From the NCBI RefSeq assembly GCF_000633355.1, contig NZ_AYMQ01000102.1:1-36245 (forward strand): a stretch of 36,245 bases of DNA, in the 5' to 3' direction. The notes beneath the pieces are model-generated. The model ran no database searches and was not told the DNA's origin. It saw only the letters and a program-made list of their open reading frames with translations. The position numbers and the translations under genes were made by a program. This document shows positions 27,197-36,093 of the stretch, in pieces; the stretch's first letter is position 1; each line of letters opens with the position of its first letter. Source of the DNA: Serratia sp. H1w (GTDB lineage Bacteria > Pseudomonadota > Gammaproteobacteria > Enterobacterales > Enterobacteriaceae).

Positions 27197-28075
27197 TTAT
27201 TCTTCCAGTTTCGGTTGCGGGGCGTCGTCCGGAATTTTGACATGAACCTGGATGATACGTCGACTGTCGGCCATCGCAACTTTAAATAGGTAACCTTCGA
27301 TTTCAATGGTTTCCCCACGTGCGGGCAGGTGGCCGAAGGCTTGCATCACCAGGCCGCCAATGGTGTCGACCTCGTCGTCGCTGAAGTGGGTACCGAAAAT
27401 GTCGTTGAAGTCTTCGATCGGTGCCAGCGCCCGCACGGTGAACATGTGGCGACTCAGTTGGCGAACGTCGCGATCTTCCTCATCGTCATATTCGTCTTCA
27501 ATTTCCCCGACAATCAGCTCCAGAATGTCTTCGATGGTCACCAGACCAGAAACGCCGCCGAATTCATCAATGACAATTGCCATGTGATAACGCTGGGAGC
27601 GGAACTCCTTCAGCATCCGGTCAACCCGCTTGCTTTCCGGTACCACCACGGCGGTACGCAGCACCTTGTCGATGCTGAATGGTTCGGAGTCTGCGCGCAT
27701 AAACGGCAGCAGATCCTTGGCCATCAGAATGCCTTCGATGTGATCTTTATCTTCGCTGATCACCGGGAAGCGCGAGTGGGCGGATTCGATAATCACGTCC
27801 AGGCACTCTTCCAGCGTCTGGTTACGCTTGAGCGTCACCATCTGGGAGCGCGGGATCATGATGTCGCGTACGCGCTGCTCGGCGATATCCATCACGCCTT
27901 CCAGCATGTCACGGGTATCGGGATCGATCAGGTCGTTTTGCTCGGAATCACGGATCAGCTCTACCAGATCGCCACGGTTTTTCGGTTCACCGTGGAACAG
28001 CTGGTTAAGGATAAGAGTAAAGAACCCCTTCTTGGGACTGGGGCTGTCATTGTTGGATGAATGGTCGTCGCTCAT
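27197..28075 (-). CDS. corC: CNNM-type protein CorC (YbeX), CBS-pair and transporter-associated domains
   Basis: This 292-residue cytoplasmic protein has a tandem CBS pair at about 66-195 ([32 protein letters not shown]) and a CorC/HlyC C-terminal domain at about 205-280. It is linked to magnesium and cobalt handling and, in E. coli, to ribosome metabolism. Length equals E. coli YbeX. An 81-base gap to ybeY contains a CAGCCCC/GGGGCTG stem (28121-28138). Confidence 0.95.
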   Translation of the reverse strand: MSDDHSSNNDSPSPKKGFFTLILNQLFHGEPKNRGDLVELIRDSEQNDLIDPDTRDMLEGVMDIAEQRVRDIMIPRSQMVTLKRNQTLEECLDVIIESAHSRFPVISEDKDHIEGILMAKDLLPFMRADSEPFSIDKVLRTAVVVPESKRVDRMLKEFRSQRYHMAIVIDEFGGVSGLVTIEDILELIVGEIEDEYDDEEDRDVRQLSRHMFTVRALAPIEDFNDIFGTHFSDDEVDTIGGLVMQAFGHLPARGETIEIEGYLFKVAMADSRRIIQVHVKIPDDAPQPKLEE

Positions 28076-28156
28076 GGCGTTTTAGTTAATATCACTCTAT
28101 TGAGTTATCAAAATTAGCGACAGCCCCAAACGGGGCTGCGGGATGCTCAGCTAACA

Positions 28157-28630
28157 TCAGGTGGGATCTTTTTCCGCGAGGTAAGGGTCCGGGTAACCCA
28201 TCTCCTGCATAATCTCGGTTTCCAAAGATTCCATTTCTTCGGCTTCATCGTCTTCGATGTGGTCATACCCTAGCAGATGAAGGCTACCGTGAACAACCAT
28301 ATGCGCCCAGTGTGCTTCCAGCGCCTTCTGTTGTTCAACCGCTTCCTGTTCAACCACTTGACGGCAAATAATCAAATCACCCAACAGCGGCAGTTCGATT
28401 TCCGGTGGCGCCTCGAACGGGAATGATAACACGTTGGTGGGCTTGTCTTTACCACGATAAGTCAGGTTTAGCTCATTGCTTTCCGCCTCATCTACCAGAC
28501 GGATGGTCACTTCGGCCTCTTCCTGAAACTGTGGCAGCACACCTTCCAGCCAGCGCTGGAAAGTGGCTTCATCCGGTAATCCTTCACTGCTGGCGCAGGC
28601 AATTTGTAAATCCAGAATAACCTGGCTCAT
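28157..28630 (-). CDS. ybeY: Endoribonuclease YbeY
   Basis: The 157-residue single-strand RNase acts in 16S rRNA 3' end maturation and ribosome quality control. The zinc motif [11 protein letters not shown] is present at about 114-124. It overlaps phoL by four bases (ATGA). The E. coli protein has 155 residues. Confidence 0.96.
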   Translation of the reverse strand: MSQVILDLQIACASSEGLPDEATFQRWLEGVLPQFQEEAEVTIRLVDEAESNELNLTYRGKDKPTNVLSFPFEAPPEIELPLLGDLIICRQVVEQEAVEQQKALEAHWAHMVVHGSLHLLGYDHIEDDEAEEMESLETEIMQEMGYPDPYLAEKDPT

Positions 28631-29682
28631 GGCGTTTCCTGTTCGGAGGCAACCGGTGCCTCACGTCTACGTTGTTCGGCGATGGCATCTTTGCGCTTTT
28701 GTTCGGCGGCTTCCCAGGCTTCATAGGCGATAACCACACGAGCGACAACCGGGTGACGCACTACGTCTTCGCTGTGGAAGAAGTTAAAGCTGATCTCTTC
28801 CACTTCAGACAGCACTTCCACCGCATGGCGCAGGCCGGACTTCTGATTGCGTGGCAGGTCGATCTGGGTGACGTCACCGGTGATCACCGCTTTCGAGTTA
28901 AAACCGATGCGTGTCAGGAACATCTTCATCTGCTCGATGGTGGTGTTCTGGCTTTCATCGAGAATGATAAAAGCATCATTCAGCGTACGGCCACGCATGT
29001 AGGCCAGCGGTGCAACTTCGATCACGTTGCGCTCGATCAGCTTTTCCACCCGCTCGAAGCCCAGCATTTCAAACAGGGCGTCATACAGCGGGCGCAGATA
29101 CGGGTCCACTTTCTGGCTCAGATCGCCCGGCAGGAAGCCCAGCTTCTCGCCTGCTTCAACCGCAGGACGGGTCAGCAGGATACGCCGGATTTCCTGACGC
29201 TCCAGCGCATCTACCGCAGCGGCAACCGCCAGATAGGTTTTACCGGTACCAGCCGGGCCAACGCCGAAGGTGATGTCATGCGCGAAAATATTGGCGATGT
29301 ACTGCGCCTGGTTCGGAGTGCGGGGCTTTACCATGCCGCGCTTGGTCTTGATGGTGACCGATTTACCGTAATCCGGCACGCTTTCGGCTACCTGCTCCAG
29401 CACCCGGCTCTCTTTGATGGCCAGGTGGATCTGCTCCGGGTCGATATCCGGAGTGATGCCACGGATCGGGGCCGTGTCCACATACAGATGGCGCAGGATA
29501 TCGGCGGCGGCAACCACGCACAGGTTTTTACCGACCAGCTTGAAACGGTTGTCTCGGCGGTTGATTTCAATCCCCAGCCGGCGTTCGAGTTGTTTGATGT
29601 TGTCATCAAACGGGCCGCACAGGCTCAACAAGCGTTGGTTGTCTGCGGGCTCCAACAGAATTTCTTGTGTTGCGACGTTCAA
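28627..29682 (-). CDS. phoL: PhoH-like ATPase PhoL (YbeZ)
   Basis: The 351-residue cytoplasmic ATPase of the PhoH family is linked to YbeY in ribosome maturation. An N-terminal KH-like region precedes Walker A GPAGTGKT (142-149) and Walker B AFIILDES. Two TTG codons could start it: at 29694 and at 29682. I chose 29682 because GAGG lies six bases upstream and the protein then begins (M)[11 protein letters not shown] like E. coli (MNIDTREITLEP). No ATG is available. It heads the phoL-ybeY-corC-lnt string. Confidence 0.93.
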   Translation of the reverse strand: MNVATQEILLEPADNQRLLSLCGPFDDNIKQLERRLGIEINRRDNRFKLVGKNLCVVAAADILRHLYVDTAPIRGITPDIDPEQIHLAIKESRVLEQVAESVPDYGKSVTIKTKRGMVKPRTPNQAQYIANIFAHDITFGVGPAGTGKTYLAVAAAVDALERQEIRRILLTRPAVEAGEKLGFLPGDLSQKVDPYLRPLYDALFEMLGFERVEKLIERNVIEVAPLAYMRGRTLNDAFIILDESQNTTIEQMKMFLTRIGFNSKAVITGDVTQIDLPRNQKSGLRHAVEVLSEVEEISFNFFHSEDVVRHPVVARVVIAYEAWEAAEQKRKDAIAEQRRREAPVASEQETP

Positions 29683-29841
29683 ACGATTCCTCAAGGCTCA
29701 CACAGGGCCTGGTTGATGTCACATAACGCGATTTCAGCGCGCGCACTACCTTGAATTATTCATGGTGTACCGCACCGACGCAAGTTTACCTCTGATCTAT
29801 CTGTGCGCGGGGGAAGGAATTCAAGGGGGGATGGGGCAGAA

Positions 29842-29864
29842 TTGGGCCAAATAATTTGGCCCAA
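29842..29864. repeat. Perfect 11-bp-arm palindrome after yjdM
   Basis: TTGGGCCAAAT (29842-29852) and ATTTGGCCCAA (29854-29864) flank a single A, about 20 bases beyond the yjdM stop. No long T tract follows on the minus strand; it may be a weak terminator or a protein site. The rest of the gap to phoL (29683-29841) should hold the phoL promoter but none stands out. Confidence 0.6.
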
Positions 29865-29884
29865 CAGGAGGTTAAACGGCGAAA

Positions 29885-30220
29885 TCAGTTCTTTTTCACA
29901 AACTCGGATTTCAGCTTCATCGGGCCAAAACCGTCGATCTTGCAGTCGATGTTGTGATCGCCTTCCACCAGACGGATGTTCTTCACCTTGGTGCCGATCT
30001 TCAGCATGGAGGAGCTGCCTTTGACCTTCAGATCCTTGACCACGGTCACCGCGTCGCCGTCGGCTAGCAGGTTGCCGTTGGCATCTTTGACGATCAGGGT
30101 ATCGGCATCTTCAACGGCCACGCTGTCGCTCCACTCGTGGGCGCATTCTGGGCAGATGAACATGGCGTTATCCTGGTAGGTGTATTCGGAATTGCACTTC
30201 GGGCAGTGTGGGAGTTGCAT
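29885..30220 (-). CDS. yjdM: Zinc-ribbon protein YjdM (PhnA family)
   Basis: The 111-residue protein has an N-terminal zinc ribbon with CPKC (residues 6-9) and CPEC, then a beta-rich PhnA domain with [13 protein letters not shown] and [17 protein letters not shown]. It matches E. coli YjdM/PhnA in length. Despite its name it is not a phosphonoacetate hydrolase, and its role is unknown. In E. coli it lies near the phn genes; here it sits between miaB and phoL. The start ATG has only a weak GGCGAC upstream. Confidence 0.93.
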   Translation of the reverse strand: MQLPHCPKCNSEYTYQDNAMFICPECAHEWSDSVAVEDADTLIVKDANGNLLADGDAVTVVKDLKVKGSSSMLKIGTKVKNIRLVEGDHNIDCKIDGFGPMKLKSEFVKKN

Positions 30221-30245
30221 TATTGTGTCGCCTTATCATCAAAAG

Positions 30246-30278
30246 AAAAAACAAAATTACCGGACAGTGACTGCCCGG
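30246..30278 (-). terminator. Probable intrinsic terminator of miaB
   Basis: On the minus strand CCGGGCAG pairs with CTGTCCGG (one G-U pair) around TCA, followed by TAATTTTGTTTTTT. It is 35 bases beyond the miaB stop and just before yjdM. Confidence 0.65.
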
Positions 30279-30312
30279 CAGAGAAAAGGAAAATGCCAAG
30301 GTGGCGGGGCGA

Positions 30313-31737
30313 TTAAGGTTGGTAGCTACCGACGCCCAGCTCATCTTCCTTACGGGTACGTGCGATCACCGCTTGAGGTGATTGATGCACGCGCAGTTCC
30401 ATCTGCTGTTCGGTGCGGACCAGGGTGCCGCGCAGAGAGTTGGTTAACACTTCAGTAATTTCAACGTCGACGAATTGGCCGATCAAATCCGGTGTCCCCT
30501 CAAAGTTGACCATCCGGTTGCATTCGGTGCGGCCAGAGAGTTCCATCAGGCTTTTGCGGGACGTCCCCTCGACCAGAATGCGCTGCACGGTGCCTAGCAT
30601 GCGGCGGCTGAACTGCATCACCTGCTGGTTGATGCGCTCTTGCAGCAGATACAGACGCTGCTTTTTCTCTTCTTCGCTGACATCGTCTACCATGTCTGCC
30701 GCCGGTGTGCCGGGGCGTGAAGAGTAGATAAAGCTGAAGCTGGTATCGAAGTTCACCTGAGCAATCAGGTTCATGGTCTGTTCAAAGTCAGCGCTGGTTT
30801 CCCCAGGGAAACCGATAATGAAATCGGAGCTGAACTGAATATTCGGCCGCGCCTGACGCAGCTTGCGGATAATCGCTTTGTACTCCAGCGCCGTATGCGC
30901 GCGTTTCATCATGGTCAGAATACGATCTGAACCGCTTTGTACTGGCAGATGCAGGAGGCTGACCAGTTCGGGGGTATCTTCATACACCGCAATAATATCG
31001 TCGCTGAATTCAATCGGATGGCTGGTGGTGAAGCGGATGCGATCGATACCGTCGATAGAGGCCACCAGACGCAGCAGTTCGGCGAAGGAGCAGATGCCAC
31101 CGTCGAAGGTTGCGCCACGATAAGCGTTGACGTTCTGGCCCAGCAGGTTGACTTCACGCACGCCTTGGGCGGCAAGCTGGGCGACTTCGAACAGCACATC
31201 GTCGCTTGGGCGGCTGACTTCTTCACCACGGGTGTAAGGCACTACGCAGAACGTACAATATTTGTTGCAGCCTTCCATGATCGAGACAAAGGCGGTTGGC
31301 CCATCGGCACGGGGTTCCGGCAGACGATCGAACTTTTCGATTTCCGGGAAGCTGATGTCCACGATCGGGCTATGTGAACCGCGCACGTGGTTGATCATCT
31401 CCGGCAGGCGATGCAAGGTTTGTGGGCCAAAAACGATGTCAACGCACGGCGCGCGCTGGCGCAGATGCTCCCCTTCCTGCGAAGCAACGCAGCCGCCGAC
31501 ACCAATAATCAGGTCGGGATTGTTCTTCTTCAGCAACTTCCAACGGCCCAACAACGCGAAAACCTTTTCCTGCGCCTTCTCGCGGATCGAGCAGGTATTG
31601 AGCAGCAACACGTCCGCCTCTTCAGCGTTTTCAGTCCACTCGAAGCCGTGCGTACTTCCCAGTAAATCCGCCATTCTCGATGAGTCGTACTCATTCATCT
31701 GGCAGCCCCAGGTTTTGATATGTAGTTTTTTCGTCAT
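30313..31737 (-). CDS. miaB: tRNA-2-methylthio-N6-isopentenyladenosine synthase MiaB
   Basis: This 474-residue radical SAM methylthiotransferase modifies A37 of tRNAs that read codons beginning with U. The N-terminal cluster cysteines are C12, C49 and C83, and the radical SAM cysteines are C157, C161 and C164 in [13 protein letters not shown] domain closes the protein (about 380-440). The length equals E. coli MiaB. It is divergent from ubiF. Confidence 0.97.
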   Translation of the reverse strand: MTKKLHIKTWGCQMNEYDSSRMADLLGSTHGFEWTENAEEADVLLLNTCSIREKAQEKVFALLGRWKLLKKNNPDLIIGVGGCVASQEGEHLRQRAPCVDIVFGPQTLHRLPEMINHVRGSHSPIVDISFPEIEKFDRLPEPRADGPTAFVSIMEGCNKYCTFCVVPYTRGEEVSRPSDDVLFEVAQLAAQGVREVNLLGQNVNAYRGATFDGGICSFAELLRLVASIDGIDRIRFTTSHPIEFSDDIIAVYEDTPELVSLLHLPVQSGSDRILTMMKRAHTALEYKAIIRKLRQARPNIQFSSDFIIGFPGETSADFEQTMNLIAQVNFDTSFSFIYSSRPGTPAADMVDDVSEEEKKQRLYLLQERINQQVMQFSRRMLGTVQRILVEGTSRKSLMELSGRTECNRMVNFEGTPDLIGQFVDVEITEVLTNSLRGTLVRTEQQMELRVHQSPQAVIARTRKEDELGVGSYQP

Positions 31738-31905
31738 TGACTTGCCATTACTCAGTGCGGAGAGAAAATTGCGTTACGCGCCATGCAGGGAGACCATTGT
31801 AATCATTTGACGCGCTGGTGACCAGCGAAGCGACCACGACCTGAAGCCAGATTAAAAATCCGGTACACTGTGACAAGATGCCAATTTAACGAAAAGTATA
31901 GCCAA

Positions 31906-33087
31906 ATGAACACTTCACAGAAACGCTTTGATGCCGTGGTGGTTGGCGGTGGGATGGTTGGGGCTGCCGCAGCGTTGGGGCTGGCCCGATCTGGATTGAC
32001 GGTGGCATTGTTAGAACACGAAGCCCCAGAGGCGTTCGATCCCCAAAGCCCTCCGGACCTGCGGATTTCCGCCATTGGCTGTACTTCCGTTGGCCTGCTC
32101 AAGCAGCTTGATGCCTGGCCTGCGGTGCTGCAAATGAGATCGGCACCGTACCGCAGGCTGGAAACCTGGGAATGGGAATCTTCGCGGGTAGCGTTTGACG
32201 CGGCAACGCTTGGGCTGCCAGAGCTGGGGTTCATGGTCGAAAACCGTATTTTGCAGCTCGCTTTGTGGCAGCAGTTGGAGCAATGCGAGAATTTAACGCT
32301 GTACTGCCCTGTCAGGCTGCAAGCGATGCAGCGGGCCGATGACCAATGGCAGGTCACGTTAAGCTCGTCAGAGACGTTACAGGCGCGTTTGGTGGTGGGT
32401 GCCGATGGGGCTCACTCACAGGTGCGCAAGTTGGCGGCAATTGGCACCAGCGGTTGGCAATACCGTCAGGCCTGCATGTTGATCACCGTGGAAACCGACC
32501 AACCTCAACAGGACGTGACCTGGCAGCAGTTCCTCCCTTCTGGCCCGCGTGCGTTCCTGCCGCTGTACGATCGCTGGGCCACGCTGGTGTGGTACGACAG
32601 CCCGCAGCGTATTCGGCAGTTGCAGGCGTTGCCAATGGCGCAACTCGAACAGGAGATTGCGGCAGCCTTCCCATCTCGTCTGGGTAACGTGAAAGCCCAT
32701 GCCGCCGGTTCTTTCCCGTTGGTACGCCGTCATGCGCAACGTTATGTGCAATCTGGGCTGGTGCTGCTCGGTGATGCGGCACACACCATCAACCCGCTGG
32801 CCGGGCAGGGGGTTAACCTTGGCTATCGCGATGTGGATGCTTTATTGGCGATTGTGGCCGATGCCCGTGAGCAGGGAGAGGATTGGGCGAGTGAACCGGT
32901 GCTGATGCGCTATCAGCGCCGTCGCCGCACCGATAACTTGCTGATGCAAAGCGGCATGGATCTGTTCTATACCGCTTTCAGCAATAACCTGGCGCCGCTG
33001 GGCGTGGCGCGCAATCTGGCGTTGATGGTAGCGGAACGGGCGGGCAAGCTGAAAGAGCGGGCATTGAAATACGCATTAGGTTTGTGA
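31906..33087 (+). CDS. ubiF: 3-demethoxyubiquinol 3-hydroxylase UbiF
   Basis: The 393-residue FAD monooxygenase performs the last hydroxylation in ubiquinone synthesis. The Rossmann motif VVGGGMVGAAAALGLA is near residue 15, the middle motif VVGADGAHSQVRK near 175, and GDAAHTINPLAGQGVNLG near 285. ATG at 31906 (MNTSQKRFDAV) is preferred to an in-frame GTG 12 codons earlier. TACACT (31864-31869) may be its -10 box, with a poor -35 (CTGAAG, 31841). Confidence 0.94.
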   Translation: MNTSQKRFDAVVVGGGMVGAAAALGLARSGLTVALLEHEAPEAFDPQSPPDLRISAIGCTSVGLLKQLDAWPAVLQMRSAPYRRLETWEWESSRVAFDAATLGLPELGFMVENRILQLALWQQLEQCENLTLYCPVRLQAMQRADDQWQVTLSSSETLQARLVVGADGAHSQVRKLAAIGTSGWQYRQACMLITVETDQPQQDVTWQQFLPSGPRAFLPLYDRWATLVWYDSPQRIRQLQALPMAQLEQEIAAAFPSRLGNVKAHAAGSFPLVRRHAQRYVQSGLVLLGDAAHTINPLAGQGVNLGYRDVDALLAIVADAREQGEDWASEPVLMRYQRRRRTDNLLMQSGMDLFYTAFSNNLAPLGVARNLALMVAERAGKLKERALKYALGL

Positions 33088-33132
33088 TGTTTCCGGGCGC
33101 AGCGTGTTGGTCCGTATATCCAAGTGTCTGAT

Positions 33133-33157
33133 GTAGGGGCGCTGCACGCTGCGCCCG
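33133..33157. repeat. GGGGCGC-TGCACGC short palindromic repeat, copy 3
   Basis: GTAGGGGCGCTGCACGCTGC then GCCCG. GGGCGC and GCGCCC form the arms of a hairpin. It lies between ubiF and the tRNA operon terminator. Confidence 0.7.
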
Positions 33158-33169
33158 TTAAACACAGAA

Positions 33170-33195
33170 AAGCAAAAAGCCCGCCGAAGCGAGCT
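33170..33195 (-). terminator. Terminator of the tRNA operon
   Basis: On the minus strand AGCTCGC pairs with GCGGGCT around TTCG (one U-G pair), followed by TTTTTGCTTTT. It is about 10 bases past the last tRNA and may also serve ubiF from the other side. Confidence 0.8.
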
Positions 33196-33205
33196 TTTCT
33201 AAATT

Positions 33206-33280
33206 TGGCTGGGGTGCCAGGATTCGAACCTGGGTATGCTGGTATCAGAAACCAGAGCCTTACCGCTTGGCGACACCCCA
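33206..33280 (-). tRNA. tRNA-Gln, anticodon CTG (reads CAG)
   Basis: The 75-nt cloverleaf with encoded CCA has the anticodon stem CTGGT/ACCAG with loop containing CTG. Position 7-66 is G-C, while the TTG copies have A-U, a compensating change. It is the last gene of the operon and the counterpart of E. coli glnV/glnX. Confidence 0.96.
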
Positions 33281-33298
33281 ATGGTAAAACAAACAGTA

Positions 33299-33375
33299 TG
33301 GTGGCTACGACGGGATTTGAACCTGTGACCCCATCATTATGAGTGATGTGCTCTAACCAGCTGAGCTACGTAGCC
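33299..33375 (-). tRNA. tRNA-Met (elongator), anticodon CAT
   Basis: The 77-nt gene with encoded CCA has anticodon loop CTCATAA. The 5' end GGCTACG pairs fully with CGTAGCC, as an elongator should. Its T loop is TTCAAAT and D arm CAGCTGG, slightly different from the other copy at 33842. Corresponds to E. coli metU by position. Confidence 0.95.
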
Positions 33376-33412
33376 GTTTTACTATTTCTTCGTACTGGTC
33401 AACGGTGTTGTA

Positions 33413-33487
33413 TGGCTGGGGTACCTGGATTCGAACCAGGGAATGCTGGTATCAAAAACCAGTGCCTTACCGCTTGGCGATACCCCA
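33413..33487 (-). tRNA. tRNA-Gln, anticodon TTG (copy 3 in operon order)
   Basis: The 75-nt gene with encoded CCA has anticodon loop TTTTGAT and reads CAA. It is identical to the next two upstream copies; the 116-base period shows tandem duplication. Confidence 0.96.
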
Positions 33488-33528
33488 ATAACACAATTAA
33501 CTTTTTACAACGCCCCATCCTGAAAAGA

Positions 33529-33603
33529 TGGCTGGGGTACCTGGATTCGAACCAGGGAATGCTGGTATCAAAAACCAGTGCCTTACCGCTTGGCGATACC
33601 CCA
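33529..33603 (-). tRNA. tRNA-Gln, anticodon TTG (copy 2 in operon order)
   Basis: Identical to the copy at 33413-33487. The spacer to it (41 bases) is similar to the spacer on the other side (40 bases). Confidence 0.96.
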
Positions 33604-33643
33604 ATAGCATAATCAACTTGTTACAACATACCATCTAAGAAGA

Positions 33644-33718
33644 TGGCTGGGGTACCTGGATTCGAACCAGGGAATGCTGGTATCAAAAACCAGTGCCTTA
33701 CCGCTTGGCGATACCCCA
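33644..33718 (-). tRNA. tRNA-Gln, anticodon TTG (copy 1 in operon order)
   Basis: Identical 75-nt gene with encoded CCA; first of three. Corresponds to E. coli glnU/glnW. Confidence 0.96.
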
Positions 33719-33747
33719 CCTGTTGTATGCAGACCGATGAGAGAGAA

Positions 33748-33832
33748 TGGTGCGGGAGGCGAGACTTGAACTCGCACACCTTGCGGCGCTAGAACCTAAA
33801 TCTAGTGCGTCTACCAATTTCGCCACTCCCGC
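33748..33832 (-). tRNA. leuW: tRNA-Leu, anticodon TAG
   Basis: The 85-nt class II tRNA has a long variable arm (CGCCGCAAGGTGTG) and encoded CCA. The anticodon loop is TTTAGGT, so it reads CUA and related codons. It is nearly identical to E. coli leuW and in the same place. Confidence 0.96.
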
Positions 33833-33841
33833 AAAAAAGAT

Positions 33842-33918
33842 TGGTGGCTACGACGGGATTCGAACCTGTGACCCCATCATTATGAGTGATGTGCTCTAAC
33901 CAACTGAGCTACGTAGCC
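33842..33918 (-). tRNA. metT: tRNA-Met (elongator), anticodon CAT, first gene of the operon
   Basis: 77 nt with encoded CCA; T loop TTCGAAT, anticodon CAT. By position it corresponds to E. coli metT. It begins about 34 bases after the predicted transcription start. Confidence 0.96.
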
Positions 33919-33957
33919 ATCTTTTTTCGCGCAACCTTCATCGGCGTTGCGGGGCGC

Positions 33958-33986
33958 ATTATGCGTATATGGCCGATTTGCGTCAA
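33958..33986 (-). promoter_or_regulatory. Promoter of the tRNA operon with GC-rich discriminator
   Basis: On the minus strand TTGACG (33981-33986) and CATAAT (33958-33963) are 17 bases apart, each one base from consensus. The discriminator that follows is GCGCCCCGC, typical of stable-RNA promoters inhibited by ppGpp with DksA. Confidence 0.82.
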
Positions 33987-34091
33987 CTAGTTTTTTCCCG
34001 AAAAAGCGACTGAACGCGTTGTTTGACTGGGTTGTGAACAGTATGGTGATAAAAGCGGCAGTTCGGGCGATTAATGGTTGAAAACATCAAC

Positions 34092-34116
34092 AAAAAGGCG
34101 GGCCATCAGGCCCGCC
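34092..34116 (-). terminator. Intrinsic terminator of asnB
   Basis: On the minus strand GGCGGGCC pairs perfectly with GGCCCGCC around TGAT, followed by TTTTTG. It is 20 bases past the asnB stop. Confidence 0.9.
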
Positions 34117-34136
34117 GAGGTTAAACGTACAGTCGT

Positions 34137-35801
34137 TTATTTATAGGCAGATTGATGTACGCCTACGGCACGGCCTGAAGGATCGTCCATGCTTTTGAAG
34201 GACTCGTCCCATTCGATGGCTTTGGCCGACGAACAGGCTACGGAAGGACCCCCAGGGACACATTCCGCTGCGCTTGGCAGAGGGAATAGTTCTTCGAAGA
34301 TCTCGCGGTACAGGTAGCCTTCTTTACTGGTTGGCGTGTTGTACGGGAAGCGGAAACGTGCGGTTTCCAGCTGTTGGTCGCTGATCTGCTTGGCGGCCAC
34401 TTCTTTCAGCGTATCGATCCAGCTGTAACCCACGCCGTCGGAGAACTGCTCTTTCTGGCGCCAGGCTACGCTGGCTGGCAGGTAAGACTCGAAGCACTGG
34501 CGGATAATGTGCTTTTCCATCTTGCCGTTGCCACACATTTTATCCTGCGGGTTGATGCGCATCGCCACGTCAAGGAAGTTTTTATCCAGGAACGGTACGC
34601 GGGCTTCCACACCCCAGGCAGACATTGCTTTGTTGGCACGGGCGCAGTCGTACATATGCAGCGCCAGCAGCTTACGCACGGTTTCCTCATGGAATTCTTT
34701 GGCGTTTGGCGCTTTGTGGAAGTACAGATAACCGCCGAACACTTCATCCGCCCCTTCGCCAGACAGCACCATCTTGATGCCCATCGCTTTGATTTTACGC
34801 GACATCAGGTACATCGGCGTGGATGCACGGATGGTGGTCACATCGTAGGTTTCGATGTGGTAGATCACATCGCGGATAGCGTCCAGACCTTCCTGTACCG
34901 TGAAGTGAATTTCATGGTGAACGGTGCCCAGGTGGTTAGCCACTTCTTTGGCAGCACGCAAATCCGGTGAACCTTCCAGCCCGACGGCGAAGGAGTGCAG
35001 TTGCGGCCACCAGGCTTCGCTACGCTCATCATCTTCGACGCGGCGTGCGGCATATTTTTTGGTGATGGCAGAAATCACCGAAGAGTCCAGCCCGCCAGAG
35101 AGCAACACGCCGTAAGGCACGTCGGACATCAGGTGGCTTTTTACCGACTCTTCCAGCGCGTTGCGCAGGGCGTTGGCATCGGTGACGTTATCTTTGACGT
35201 TGTCAAAGTCGAACCAGTCCCGCTGATAATATTCGCGGATCTCACCGTCTTTGCTCCACAGGTAGCTGCCCGCCGGGAACTCTTTGATGCTGCGGCAAAT
35301 CGGCACCAGCGCTTTCATTTCAGAAGCGACAAACAGGTTACCGTGCTCATCGTGGCCCATATACAGCGGGATGATACCGAGATGGTCACGGCCAATCAGG
35401 TAAGCGTCCTGTTCGGTGTCGTACAGGGCGAAGGCAAACATGCCTTGCAGATCGTCCAGGAAGGCCGGGCCTTTTTCCTGATACAGCGCCAGGATCACTT
35501 CGCAGTCGGAGGCGGTCTGGAATTCATACTGTTCGCCCAACTGCTGGCGCAGGGCCTGATGGTTATAAATCTCACCGTTAACCGCCAACACGTGGGTGTG
35601 CGCTGCGTTGTACAGCGGTTGTGCTCCGTTATTCACATCAACAATCGACAGGCGCTCATGAACCAGAATAGCTTTATCGCTGGCGAACACGCCGGACCAG
35701 TCTGGGCCGCGATGGCGCATCAGGCGAGACAGTTCCAACGCTCTTTTACGCAATTCAACCGGATCGGACTTCAGATCGAGCACACCGAAAATAGAACACA
35801 T
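34137..35801 (-). CDS. asnB: Asparagine synthetase B (glutamine-hydrolysing)
   Basis: The 554-residue enzyme makes asparagine from aspartate, glutamine and ATP. The amidotransferase domain begins with the nucleophile Cys2 (MCSIFGVLD) and includes RHRGPDWSG and NGEIYNH. The synthetase domain has the ATP loop LLSGGLDSS near 230-240 and LSGEGADEVFGGY near 345. Length equals E. coli AsnB. AGGAGAG lies just before the ATG. In E. coli asnB precedes nagD/nagC; that side is outside the window. Confidence 0.97.
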   Translation of the reverse strand: MCSIFGVLDLKSDPVELRKRALELSRLMRHRGPDWSGVFASDKAILVHERLSIVDVNNGAQPLYNAAHTHVLAVNGEIYNHQALRQQLGEQYEFQTASDCEVILALYQEKGPAFLDDLQGMFAFALYDTEQDAYLIGRDHLGIIPLYMGHDEHGNLFVASEMKALVPICRSIKEFPAGSYLWSKDGEIREYYQRDWFDFDNVKDNVTDANALRNALEESVKSHLMSDVPYGVLLSGGLDSSVISAITKKYAARRVEDDERSEAWWPQLHSFAVGLEGSPDLRAAKEVANHLGTVHHEIHFTVQEGLDAIRDVIYHIETYDVTTIRASTPMYLMSRKIKAMGIKMVLSGEGADEVFGGYLYFHKAPNAKEFHEETVRKLLALHMYDCARANKAMSAWGVEARVPFLDKNFLDVAMRINPQDKMCGNGKMEKHIIRQCFESYLPASVAWRQKEQFSDGVGYSWIDTLKEVAAKQISDQQLETARFRFPYNTPTSKEGYLYREIFEELFPLPSAAECVPGGPSVACSSAKAIEWDESFKSMDDPSGRAVGVHQSAYK

Positions 35802-36093
35802 ACAAACTCTCCTAACGACATTTTGTGGCGGTGATGTGATGTTGTACAGCGCGCTGCATACTCAGTAACGGTGCGGCTCTGCTGCCTTCTGGTAATGAAA
35901 ATGCGTCAAAAGCCGAGGTACATGCAAGCGATTTAACGTTGCGCTGAAAAATAGTCTGGAGGGGAGTGGTGAAAATTAGCGGATATTCATTTTTCAAGTC
36001 TATAAATTGTCGAATCGCTAATTTTTTGCCGAATGGGTAGCGGCAGGGTGAAATTTTCTGGCGTTCATTGTGGATCCGGCGATCGCTGCTTTC
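35802..36093. other. asnB upstream region
   Basis: The asnB 5' region is AT-rich from about 35970 to 36030 and should contain its promoter, but I cannot assign -35 and -10 boxes with confidence. An open frame on the minus strand across it (35812-36099) has no coding character. Confidence 0.4.

Noticed and set aside
28672-29754. Long open frame (360 codons) on the plus strand
   Set aside because: Antisense to phoL and without recognisable domains.
33124-33612. Open frames across the tRNA cluster
   Set aside because: They translate tRNA genes; the tRNAs themselves are unmistakable.
33413-33718. Regularly spaced identical units suggesting a CRISPR-like array
   Set aside because: The repeated unit is a full tRNA-Gln gene and the spacers resemble each other.
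33206-33918. tRNA cluster as a prophage or island attachment site
   Set aside because: No integrase and no duplicated tRNA 3' fragment nearby; neighbours are ordinary core genes.
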